Assembly: GCA_963825635.1 (NCBI GenBank)
Contig: CAWGTU010000002.1
Coordinates: 62,001 to 126,000 of the forward strand
DNA length: 64,000 nucleotides
Source of the DNA: JAOUEA01 sp963825635
Lineage (GTDB): Bacteria; Actinomycetota; UBA4738; HRBIN12
Direction: 5' to 3'
Below the pieces are notes generated by a model. That model worked only from the letters and a program-made list of their open reading frames with translations, was not told the origin of the DNA and ran no database searches. The position numbers and the translations under genes are program-made. Shown here piece after piece: positions 7,886 to 15,110 of this stretch; within the stretch, counting starts at the first letter, position 1; each line of letters begins with the position of its first letter.

Positions 7886-10159
7886 ATGGCGGCGTCGGCG
7901 CTGTTCCCGACCGGCGGCGAGGTCCACGTCGAGGGCCTCCGTGAACCGGTCACCGTGCGGCGCGACGCCTGGGGCGTGCCCTACATCGAGGCGGCCTCGC
8001 TCGACGATCTCTGGTTCGCGCACGGGGTCGTGACCGCCGGCGAACGGCTGTTCCAGCTCGAGCTCACCCTGCGCGCGGCCAACGGTCGGCTCAGCGAGCT
8101 CTTCGGCGAGCGCACCCTCGACGAGGACCGGCTCGCGCGCACCGTGGGGTTCCATCGGGCCGGCGCCCGTATCGCGGCCGACTGGGACGAGCGATCGACG
8201 GCCATGCACGCGCGGTTCCGAGCGGGCGTTCGGGCGTGGGTCGACGCGATGCCCATCGCACCGCTGGAGTACACGCTGCTCGATACGACCCCGTGGATCC
8301 CCGACGACGAGGCGGTGTGGGCATCGGCGTTCGTACTGCTCGCATGGGGGCTCTCGGGGAACTGGGACACGGAGCTGCTTCGCTCGTGGATCGGGGATGC
8401 GGGCGGCGACGACGCGGTCGCTCGGCTCCTGCCGCCCCTGCCGCCCGATCCTCTCGAGGTCGTGCCCGGCGCCCTCGCCGGCGCCTTGTTCGACGCGGCG
8501 CCACGCGCGAAGGGGCAGGGCTCCAACGCCTGGGTGGTCGCGGGCAGCCGAACCTCGACCGGCGCTCCCCTGCTCGCGAACGATCCCCATCTGCTCGCGA
8601 TGCAGCCCGGCATCTGGATGGAATGCCATCTCTCGGCGCCCAGGTACCGGGCGCGAGGCGTGTCGTTGCCGTTCTCCCCGGGCGTGCTGCTCGGTTGTAC
8701 CGCTCACCACGCCTGGGCAGTCACGAACGTCAGCGGCGACGTGCAGGATCTGTTCGTCGAGCGCCTGAACGCGGAGCGCACGGCCGCCGAACACGCCGGG
8801 GAGTGGGAACCCGTGACCGTGCACCTGGAGGAGATCGCCGTACGCGGCGAGGAGCACCCGATCACGCTCGAGGTCCTGGAGACCCGCCACGGGCCACTGC
8901 TCGACACGTTCGTCTCCGGATCGCTGCGACCCGAGTACGCGCCGTTGCCCGACGAGCCGAGCTACGTCCTCTCGTGGGTCGGCCTCGAGCACGGCATCAG
9001 GCCCTCGCTCGTGCTCGACGTCGCGCAGGCCCCATCGTTCGAGGCCTTCCGAGCCGCGGCGCTGGATGGGCTCGCCTGCCCCGGCCAGAACGCCGTGTAC
9101 GCCGACGTCGACGGCACGATCGGCTACGCGTGCACGGGCCGCTACCCGGTGCGCTCGAAGGGCGACGGCACCGTGCCCGCCCCCGGCTGGACCGGCGAGC
9201 ACGGGTGGCACGGCCAGGTGCCGCCCGAGGAGCTGCCGTGGGGCGCTGATCCTGGCCGGGGATTCCTCGTGACGGCGAACCATCGCGTGCACGACGAGGA
9301 CTACCCGCACCTGATCGGTCACGACTTCCACCCCTCGCTCCGGGCTCGGCGCATCGCAGAGGTCCTGGCCGCCCGCGACGACCACGACGTCACCGCGATG
9401 GCCCGGCTGCAGACCGACGTCGTCTCGCTCGCTGCGATCGAGAACGTCGGCCTGCTGCGCGACCGGATGGGTGCCGTGGACGACGGCGAGCGGGCGTGGG
9501 CGATCGGCGTCCTGGCGTCGTGGGACGGCTCGCTGACCGCGACGTCGGATGCCGCCGTCATCTACCAGGTCTGGTGCTCGCACATCGCTCGCCTGGCGCT
9601 CACACCGACGCTCGGCGACGAGCTGTTCCGCCGCTACCACGCGTGGCGTGAGCCGTTCCAGTGCGGCGCGCTCCCCCGCATGCTCCGCGCCGGGGAGCTC
9701 GACGCGGAGCTGCTCGCCGAGGCGCTCGACGCCGCCGTCGCCGAGCTCCGGGCGGTGCTCGGCGAGGACCGGAACGGCTGGCGCTGGGGCGACCTGCACC
9801 GGGTGACGCTCGCCCATCCGCTGGCCGCGATCCCGGGGTTCGAGACGTTGTTCGTGGCCCTCGAGGCGGGTGTCGGCGGGGACGACCAGACCGTGCTGCA
9901 GACGGGTGTGGACGCCCGTGACGGGTATCCCGCTGCGGTGATCCCGTCGTGGCGGGCCGTCTACGATCTGGCCGATCTCGACCGCAGCGTCGGGGTGTTG
10001 CCCGCCGGCAACAGCGGGAACCCCGCGAGCCCGCACTGGAACGACCAGGCGCCGCTCTGGCTCGCCGGCGAGACCCACCCGCTGCCCTTCACCGAGGCCG
10101 CGGTCGACGCGGCGACGGTCGCCCTCGCCCGCCTCGTGCCGGGTACCATCTCGGGCTGA
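7886..10159 (+). CDS. Penicillin acylase family Ntn-hydrolase
   Basis: Encodes 757 residues of the penicillin/acyl-homoserine-lactone acylase family, which cleaves amide bonds of acylated substrates after self-processing into two chains. The alpha part begins GGEVHVEGLREPVTVRRD and contains GVPYIEA. The predicted autocleavage point is QG|SNAW with nucleophile Ser213, followed by AGSRTSTGAPLLANDPHL, the usual start of the beta chain. The expected late core is also present (GNSGNPASPHWNDQ). The N-terminus has no signal peptide, although many homologues are periplasmic or secreted; an in-frame TGA (the ABC stop, 7847-7849) limits any extension. Position suggests co-transcription with the exporter. 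Substrate unknown. Confidence 0.88.
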   Translation: MAASALFPTGGEVHVEGLREPVTVRRDAWGVPYIEAASLDDLWFAHGVVTAGERLFQLELTLRAANGRLSELFGERTLDEDRLARTVGFHRAGARIAADWDERSTAMHARFRAGVRAWVDAMPIAPLEYTLLDTTPWIPDDEAVWASAFVLLAWGLSGNWDTELLRSWIGDAGGDDAVARLLPPLPPDPLEVVPGALAGALFDAAPRAKGQGSNAWVVAGSRTSTGAPLLANDPHLLAMQPGIWMECHLSAPRYRARGVSLPFSPGVLLGCTAHHAWAVTNVSGDVQDLFVERLNAERTAAEHAGEWEPVTVHLEEIAVRGEEHPITLEVLETRHGPLLDTFVSGSLRPEYAPLPDEPSYVLSWVGLEHGIRPSLVLDVAQAPSFEAFRAAALDGLACPGQNAVYADVDGTIGYACTGRYPVRSKGDGTVPAPGWTGEHGWHGQVPPEELPWGADPGRGFLVTANHRVHDEDYPHLIGHDFHPSLRARRIAEVLAARDDHDVTAMARLQTDVVSLAAIENVGLLRDRMGAVDDGERAWAIGVLASWDGSLTATSDAAVIYQVWCSHIARLALTPTLGDELFRRYHAWREPFQCGALPRMLRAGELDAELLAEALDAAVAELRAVLGEDRNGWRWGDLHRVTLAHPLAAIPGFETLFVALEAGVGGDDQTVLQTGVDARDGYPAAVIPSWRAVYDLADLDRSVGVLPAGNSGNPASPHWNDQAPLWLAGETHPLPFTEAAVDAATVALARLVPGTISG

Positions 10160-10160
10160 G

Positions 10161-10421
10161 ATGCCGGTTTCCAAGGGACGCCAGAAGAAGAAGACCCCGC
10201 GCTACCGCGCCGCGCCGCAGCAGCCGAAGAAGCGGCACCGGTCGAGCCCGCGCTGGTACGGCCCGCTGCTGATCACGCTCATGGCGCTGGGGGTCATCGT
10301 GATCGTCGCGAACTACATGGGGCTGATCCCCGGCACCGACGGCACCGCCTCGTCGGTCTGGCTCTGGATCGGGCTCGGCATCCTCGGCGCCGGCTTCGTC
10401 GGCACCAGCTTCTGGTACTGA
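10161..10421 (+). CDS. crgA: Cell division protein CrgA
   Basis: Encodes 86 residues: a basic N-terminus (MPVSKGRQKKKTPRY), two transmembrane helices (about 35-52 and 65-82) and the short loop characteristic of CrgA (PF06781). In actinobacteria CrgA sits at the septum and recruits or coordinates FtsZ-linked and peptidoglycan-synthesis proteins. The length matches the family. It begins two bases after the acylase stop. In mycobacteria crgA also lies near gyrA and oriC, so its presence here fits the regional synteny. Confidence 0.93.
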   Translation: MPVSKGRQKKKTPRYRAAPQQPKKRHRSSPRWYGPLLITLMALGVIVIVANYMGLIPGTDGTASSVWLWIGLGILGAGFVGTSFWY

Positions 10422-10450
10422 GGACGCCGACCGAATCACACACGTGTGAT

Positions 10451-10600
10451 CCGTCCACATGTTTCCCACCGCTGTGGACGACCACCTGCGGATCCACCGC
10501 CCGTTCCCTCCGTCGACACGTCGTGTGGAGAACCCGGTGAAGGACCGGTGGAGAACCCCTCGAGAACGTGCCGCTCGCGGTGGAACGTCGGTGGAGAACC
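10451..10600. repeat. Cluster of DnaA-box-like 9-mers and GTGGAGAACC repeats
   Basis: The spacer between crgA and the convergent zinc-ribbon gene contains GTGGAGAACC three times (10525, 10548, 10591). It also has 9-mers ending in TCCACA: CCGTCCACA (10451, plus strand), TCGTCCACA (minus strand, 10473-10481) and TTCTCCACA (minus strand, 10524-10532). These differ by one to three bases from the DnaA box TTRTCCACA. They may be a DnaA titration or regulatory site, or a repeat of another origin. Confidence 0.4.
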
Positions 10601-10609
10601 TGCCGCCGT

Positions 10610-10873
10610 TCAGATGCCCGCGGGCCGTCGCTCGACCTGCATCTTCTCCCCGCAGTGGCGGGGAACCTGCATCTCACCGAGCCGCGACACCTTGAGCTCG
10701 GTGCCGCACTCCCCGCACACGAAGTACACCTCGAGCGCCTCGACGTCCTCGGCCTCGGCGGGCGCCGGCACCTCGTCGGGATCGGGTGAGAATACGCGCA
10801 GCGACGCGATGCCGATGCGCCAGATCAGCGCACCGACCAGGATCGCGGTCACCACGAGCAACCAGTCCGGCAT
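10610..10873 (-). CDS. Small membrane protein with C-terminal zinc ribbon
   Basis: Encodes 87 residues. One N-terminal transmembrane helix (LLVVTAILVGALIWRIGIA) is followed by an acidic Pro/Ala linker and a C-terminal metal-binding region. CGECGTELKV (CxxC) and a later HCGEKM give three Cys and a His, a likely zinc ribbon. Similar short anchored ribbon proteins are common and uncharacterised in actinobacteria. It lies 46 bp after gdhA in the same direction, so it may share its transcript. Function unknown. Confidence 0.7.
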   Translation of the reverse strand: MPDWLLVVTAILVGALIWRIGIASLRVFSPDPDEVPAPAEAEDVEALEVYFVCGECGTELKVSRLGEMQVPRHCGEKMQVERRPAGI

Positions 10874-10919
10874 CCACCCACGCTAGCACCCGGGTCGACC
10901 GTCCCAGCCGCGCTCGGAG

Positions 10920-12281
10920 CTAGATCACGCCCTGGGCCAGCATCGCGTCGGCGACCCGTCGGAACCCGGCGATGTTCGCTCCGTGCACGTAGTTCCCGGG
11001 CTCCCCGTACTCCTCGGCGGTGTCGCGGCACTGCTCGTGGATACGCCGCATGATCTCGCGCAACCGCTGGTCGACGCCCTCACGGGTCCAGGACAAACGC
11101 ATCGCGTTCTGCGACATCTCGAGGCCGCTCACCGCGACCCCGCCCGCGTTCGCCGCCTTCCCGGGCCCGTAGAGCACCCCCGCCGTCACGAACTGATCGA
11201 TCCCCTCGGGCTCGGTGGGCATGTTCGCCCCCTCGCTCACCAGGAACACACCGTTCGAGATCAGGTTCGCCGCATCCTTGCCGTTGATCTCGTTCTGTGT
11301 CGCGCTGGGGAACGCGCAGTCTGCAGGAACCTCCCAGAGCGCGTTGTGGTCGTCCGACGGATCGGCGGGCGTGAACGTCGCGGTCGGGAACCGCTCCGCG
11401 TAGGCCATGATGCGGCCGCGGCGTTCGTTCTTGAGGTCCATCACCCACGCGAGCTTCTCGGCGTCGATGCCGTCGGGGTCGTGGACGAAGCCGCCCGAGT
11501 CCGACAGCGTCACGGGCCTCGCCCCCAGGTGGATCAGCTTCTCCACGGTGTACTGGGCGACGTTGCCCGAGCCGCTGACGAGGCAGGTCTTGCCCTCGAG
11601 CGAATCGTCGCGGGTCCCGAGCATCTCCTGGGCGAAGTAGACGGCGCCGTAGCCGGTCGCCTCCGGTCTGATCAGGGAGCCACCGATATCGAGACCCTTG
11701 CCGGTGATCGCACCGGTGAACTCGTTCGTGAGGCGCTTGTACTGCCCGAACAGGTAGCCGATCTCGCGGCCGCCGACGCCGATGTCGCCCGCGGGCACGT
11801 CGGTGTTCGGCCCGATGTGGCGATAGAGCCCGGTCATGAACGCCTGACAGAACCGCATCACTTCCTGCTCGCTCTTGCCCTTGGGATCGAAGTCGGCGCC
11901 GCCCTTGCCCGCACCCAGGGGCAGCGTCGTGAGCGCGTTCTTGAAGACCTGCTCGAACGCGAGGAACTTCAACATGCCCAGGTACACGGTCGGGTGGAAT
12001 CGAAGGCCGCCCTTGTACGGTCCGATCGCGCTCGACATCTCCACCCGGTAGCCACGGTTCACCTGCACCTGGCCGCGGTCGTCGACCCACGAGACGCGGA
12101 ACGTGATCACGCGCTCGGGCTCCACGAAACGCTCCAACACCCTGGCGTCGCGATAGACGGGGAAGCGATCGACGCAGAGCTCGATCGAGCCCGCCGCCTC
12201 GCGGACGGCCTGCAGGAACTCAGGCTCGTTCGCGTTCCTGGCCGTGACGTCGGCCATCAGGCGCCGCACGTACTCGCCCAC
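10920..12281 (-). CDS. gdhA: NADP-type glutamate dehydrogenase
   Basis: Encodes 453 residues. It catalyses reversible amination of 2-oxoglutarate to glutamate, normally in the anabolic direction for this hexameric class. Visible signatures are KGGLRFHP, the catalytic-Lys motif PLGAGKGGADFDPKG, DVPAGDIGVGGREIGYLFGQY, the dinucleotide-binding VSGSGNVAQY and a late ANAGGVAVSGLEMSQN. The length is the usual 445-455 residues. The start is a GTG preceded by GAGGAA. The gene seems to stand alone or lead the small zinc-ribbon gene. Confidence 0.95.
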   Translation of the reverse strand: MGEYVRRLMADVTARNANEPEFLQAVREAAGSIELCVDRFPVYRDARVLERFVEPERVITFRVSWVDDRGQVQVNRGYRVEMSSAIGPYKGGLRFHPTVYLGMLKFLAFEQVFKNALTTLPLGAGKGGADFDPKGKSEQEVMRFCQAFMTGLYRHIGPNTDVPAGDIGVGGREIGYLFGQYKRLTNEFTGAITGKGLDIGGSLIRPEATGYGAVYFAQEMLGTRDDSLEGKTCLVSGSGNVAQYTVEKLIHLGARPVTLSDSGGFVHDPDGIDAEKLAWVMDLKNERRGRIMAYAERFPTATFTPADPSDDHNALWEVPADCAFPSATQNEINGKDAANLISNGVFLVSEGANMPTEPEGIDQFVTAGVLYGPGKAANAGGVAVSGLEMSQNAMRLSWTREGVDQRLREIMRRIHEQCRDTAEEYGEPGNYVHGANIAGFRRVADAMLAQGVI

Positions 12282-12391
12282 CGGTTCCTCGCGCCCCCTC
12301 CGGCTCGTTCGCTGCCGAACCGATCGTCATCCTGCCACGACGACGACCCCGGGGGGAACCCTCTCCGCACCCGGTCATCGCGTGCGATCCA

Positions 12392-13291
12392 TCACGACGC
12401 CGCGAACGCCCGGCGGAGCGCCTCGCGGAACGGCATCGGCTGGATCGCCGGGAAGCGTCTCGTCGCCTCGTCGTCCTGCACGACCATGGGGGTCGTCATC
12501 CCCTCGATCAGCGGCCGGGCGAGTGCGGCGGGAACCGATGTGGTCAGCCCGCACCAGTACGAGGAGAGGCGGGGGGTGAGCAGCGGCACACCGACGATCA
12601 GAGGATGTCGACCTCGTTCGGCCGCCACCGTCTCGATCATGCGCCGGTAGGTCGTGACGTCGGGTCCACCGATCTCGACGACCGTCCGTTGCTCGTCGAG
12701 CGGGGTCTCGAGCCCGGCGACGAGGTAGGCGAGCACGTCGTCGATCGCGATCGGCTGCGAGGGCGTATCGACCCAGCGGGGCACGACCATCGCGGGCAAC
12801 CGGTTCACGAGATCGGTGAGCATCGTGAACGACGCGCTGTCCGCGCTCACGACCATCGCCGCCCGGAACTCCAGGAGTGGCGGCCCCGACTCCGCGAGGA
12901 TGCGGCCAGTCTCGTGCCGGCTCGCGAGATGCTCGGAGAGGTCCGCGTCGTCCGCGCCGAGACCGCCCAGGTAGATCACGCGCTCGACCCCGGCAGCTCG
13001 TGCAACCCCGCCGAAGGACCTCGCGCCCTCCGCGTCGCGCTCTCGGAAGTCCCCGGCCGCCGACGGCTCCATCGAGTGCACCAGGTAGTACGCGGCGCTC
13101 ACGCCCTCGAGCGCGGGACCGAGCGTCGCCGGACGCAGCACGTCGAGCTCGACCGCCGCCAGGCCGGGCCATCGCTCGTGCAAGGACGACGGACGACGAG
13201 ACGCGACCCGGGGCTCATGGCCCTCGGACACGAGCCGATCGACGAGCCGCGCCCCGATCGCGCCGGTCGCGCCGGTCACCAGGATCGTCAT
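12392..13291 (-). CDS. NAD(P)-binding Rossmann protein (NmrA/atypical SDR type)
   Basis: Encodes 299 residues. The N-terminus TILVTGATGAIGARLVDRLVSEG carries the TGxxGxxG dinucleotide motif. The remainder follows the NmrA/complex-I-assembly-like pattern (YYLVHSME, VIYLGGLGADD, EFRAAMVVS, VVEIGGPDVTTYRRMIE). Such atypical short-chain dehydrogenases often lack the catalytic Tyr-Lys pair and act as redox sensors, quinone-linked reductases or nucleoside-diphosphate-sugar-like epimerases. It ends before gdhA and starts 10 bp after the stop of the S9 peptidase in the same direction. Substrate not determined. Confidence 0.8.
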   Translation of the reverse strand: MTILVTGATGAIGARLVDRLVSEGHEPRVASRRPSSLHERWPGLAAVELDVLRPATLGPALEGVSAAYYLVHSMEPSAAGDFRERDAEGARSFGGVARAAGVERVIYLGGLGADDADLSEHLASRHETGRILAESGPPLLEFRAAMVVSADSASFTMLTDLVNRLPAMVVPRWVDTPSQPIAIDDVLAYLVAGLETPLDEQRTVVEIGGPDVTTYRRMIETVAAERGRHPLIVGVPLLTPRLSSYWCGLTTSVPAALARPLIEGMTTPMVVQDDEATRRFPAIQPMPFREALRRAFAAS

Positions 13292-13301
13292 GGCTCGACG
13301 C

Positions 13302-15110
13302 CTATGGCGCCCGAACGCCGGGAACGTATCGCTCGAGGAAGCTCAGGATCGCCCGCATCTGGCGGATCTCCTCGTCGATGTCGTTCGAGCCATGGCCCGT
13401 GCCGAACAGCACGACCTCGTGCGGGTGGTCGCGCTCACGGAGCTTGTCGACGAACGCCATCGCCTGGCGCAGGGGACACCGCGAGTCGTTCTCACCGATC
13501 AGGAAGATCATCGGCGCCCGCACGTCGTCGGCGAAGTGGATCGGGTTGCGGTCGCGCATCAGCTCGGGCACCTGGTCGGGCGTCCCGCCGAGCAGTGCCC
13601 GGTCGTACGCCTGCAACTCGGGCGAGAGGTCCTCGTAGCTGAGCTCGTAGTCACCGACGGGGATGCCGGCCACGCCCGCCAGCCACATGTCGGGGTGCTT
13701 GCAGAGTTCCATCACCGTGATGTAACCGCCCCAGGACCAGCCGCCGACGACCGCACGAGCGGGGTCGCCGATGCCGCGCGCGACGAGATCGGCCAGCCCG
13801 GCGTTCACGTCGACGAGCTCAGGGCCACCGACGTCGCCGATCAGGCGGTCGCGCCACGCACGCCCGTACCCGGTGGACCCTCGGTAGTTCACCATGGCAA
13901 CCGCGAACCCCATGTCGACGTAGGCCTGGACCTCGGGATCCCACGCATCGGTGTCCTGGCCCGTCGGTCCGCCGTGCACGAACATCATCACCGGGAACGG
14001 ACCGTCGCCTGTTGGCGTGACGTAGAAGCCGTGCACCCGATCGCCCTCGCCGTTGTCGAAGTGCCACGAGTGGAACGGGCGGCCGGCCGGCGCGCGATCA
14101 CCGTCGGCGCGCACCACGTCGGCGCCGGCGGTATCGAGCGTGACCGGCGGGTGCTCCCCGCTCGAGAGCCGGAACCACACGTCGCCGTCGGGTCGCACGC
14201 GCGCCGCGCCGATCGTGCCGCGATCGTGCTCGATCGGGGTCAGCGAGCCCGCCGCGAGCTCGTATCGGTAGAGGCGGTCACGGCCCTCGTCGTTGTGCAC
14301 GACGAGGAGCGAGGCGGCGTCGGGCCACCAGTCCACGGCTTCCACCGGGCCGACGAGGCCGAGATCGAGGTCGGTCCACTCGCCGCTCGCGAGGTCCCAG
14401 ATCGCGGGACGCTCCTCGCCCTCGCGCTCATGGGTCACGACGAGCCGTCGGTCGCCCGGCCGCGGGGACCAGCACGACGCGAACAGCGCCATGCCCTCGT
14501 CGATCTGCTCGGCGACCGTCGCCCCGGTCCGAGGATCGACGACCCGGAGCGCCGGGTGCAGGCTGTCGCCGTGCTCGGCGTGCTCGAGCGCGAGCAGCGA
14601 TCCGTCGGCCGAGAGTCCCCCCAGCTCCCCACGCCCGAGCTCCGAGCCCCCGATGCCGATGTGCTCGGTGCTGCGCCAGATCTCCTTCGCCGGCTCGCCG
14701 TCTGCCGAGACGTACACCGCGAAGCCGTCGGCGTCGCTGATGGCGGCAGCCACGAGGCCCGGCATCTGTGCGAGGCCCTGGTTCCAGCCGGTCGGCACCC
14801 CGGTGAGGTACGGCTGCGCGTCGCCACCGGAGAACGGCTCGGAGTACCACTGCCCGGCCTCGCTTCCGGTCTCGTCCTGCCAGAAGAGCACGCGCTCACC
14901 GTCGGGGGTGAGCTCACCCGCGGTCACCCCGACCGGATGGTCGGTCACCCGTCGTCGCAGACCGGTGGCTCGGTCCCAGACGTGCACCTGATAGACGCCG
15001 CTCTCCGTGCTCCAGAAGACGAGGCGCTCTGGGGCCGATCGCGCCCAGCGGGGCAGGGACACGACCGGCGCGCGGAACCGACGTTCCCAGGCAGGAAGGT
15101 GATCGCTCAT
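13302..15110 (-). CDS. S9 family prolyl-oligopeptidase-like serine peptidase
   Basis: Encodes 602 residues. The N-terminal two thirds form a beta-propeller (WD40/PD40-like blades such as RRVTDHPVGVTAGELTPDG). The C-terminal part is an alpha/beta hydrolase. The likely catalytic triad is Ser459 in GGWSWGGY, Asp542 in GENDSRCP and His573 in GTGHGSND. No signal peptide is present, so it is probably cytosolic. The family cleaves short peptides or acylated peptides. The ATG overlaps the stop codon of the molybdopterin hydroxylase gene (ATGA), suggesting translational coupling that the enzyme families alone do not explain. Confidence 0.9.
   Translation of the reverse strand: MSDHLPAWERRFRAPVVSLPRWARSAPERLVFWSTESGVYQVHVWDRATGLRRRVTDHPVGVTAGELTPDGERVLFWQDETGSEAGQWYSEPFSGGDAQPYLTGVPTGWNQGLAQMPGLVAAAISDADGFAVYVSADGEPAKEIWRSTEHIGIGGSELGRGELGGLSADGSLLALEHAEHGDSLHPALRVVDPRTGATVAEQIDEGMALFASCWSPRPGDRRLVVTHEREGEERPAIWDLASGEWTDLDLGLVGPVEAVDWWPDAASLLVVHNDEGRDRLYRYELAAGSLTPIEHDRGTIGAARVRPDGDVWFRLSSGEHPPVTLDTAGADVVRADGDRAPAGRPFHSWHFDNGEGDRVHGFYVTPTGDGPFPVMMFVHGGPTGQDTDAWDPEVQAYVDMGFAVAMVNYRGSTGYGRAWRDRLIGDVGGPELVDVNAGLADLVARGIGDPARAVVGGWSWGGYITVMELCKHPDMWLAGVAGIPVGDYELSYEDLSPELQAYDRALLGGTPDQVPELMRDRNPIHFADDVRAPMIFLIGENDSRCPLRQAMAFVDKLRERDHPHEVVLFGTGHGSNDIDEEIRQMRAILSFLERYVPGVRAP

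Noticed and set aside
6014..10174. Very long antisense open frame (about 1386 codons) opposite the ABC and acylase genes
   Set aside because: High GC with G/C in third positions creates long antisense frames. The plus-strand frames carry clear family motifs, the antisense translation is rich in Arg/His/Gln and matches nothing.
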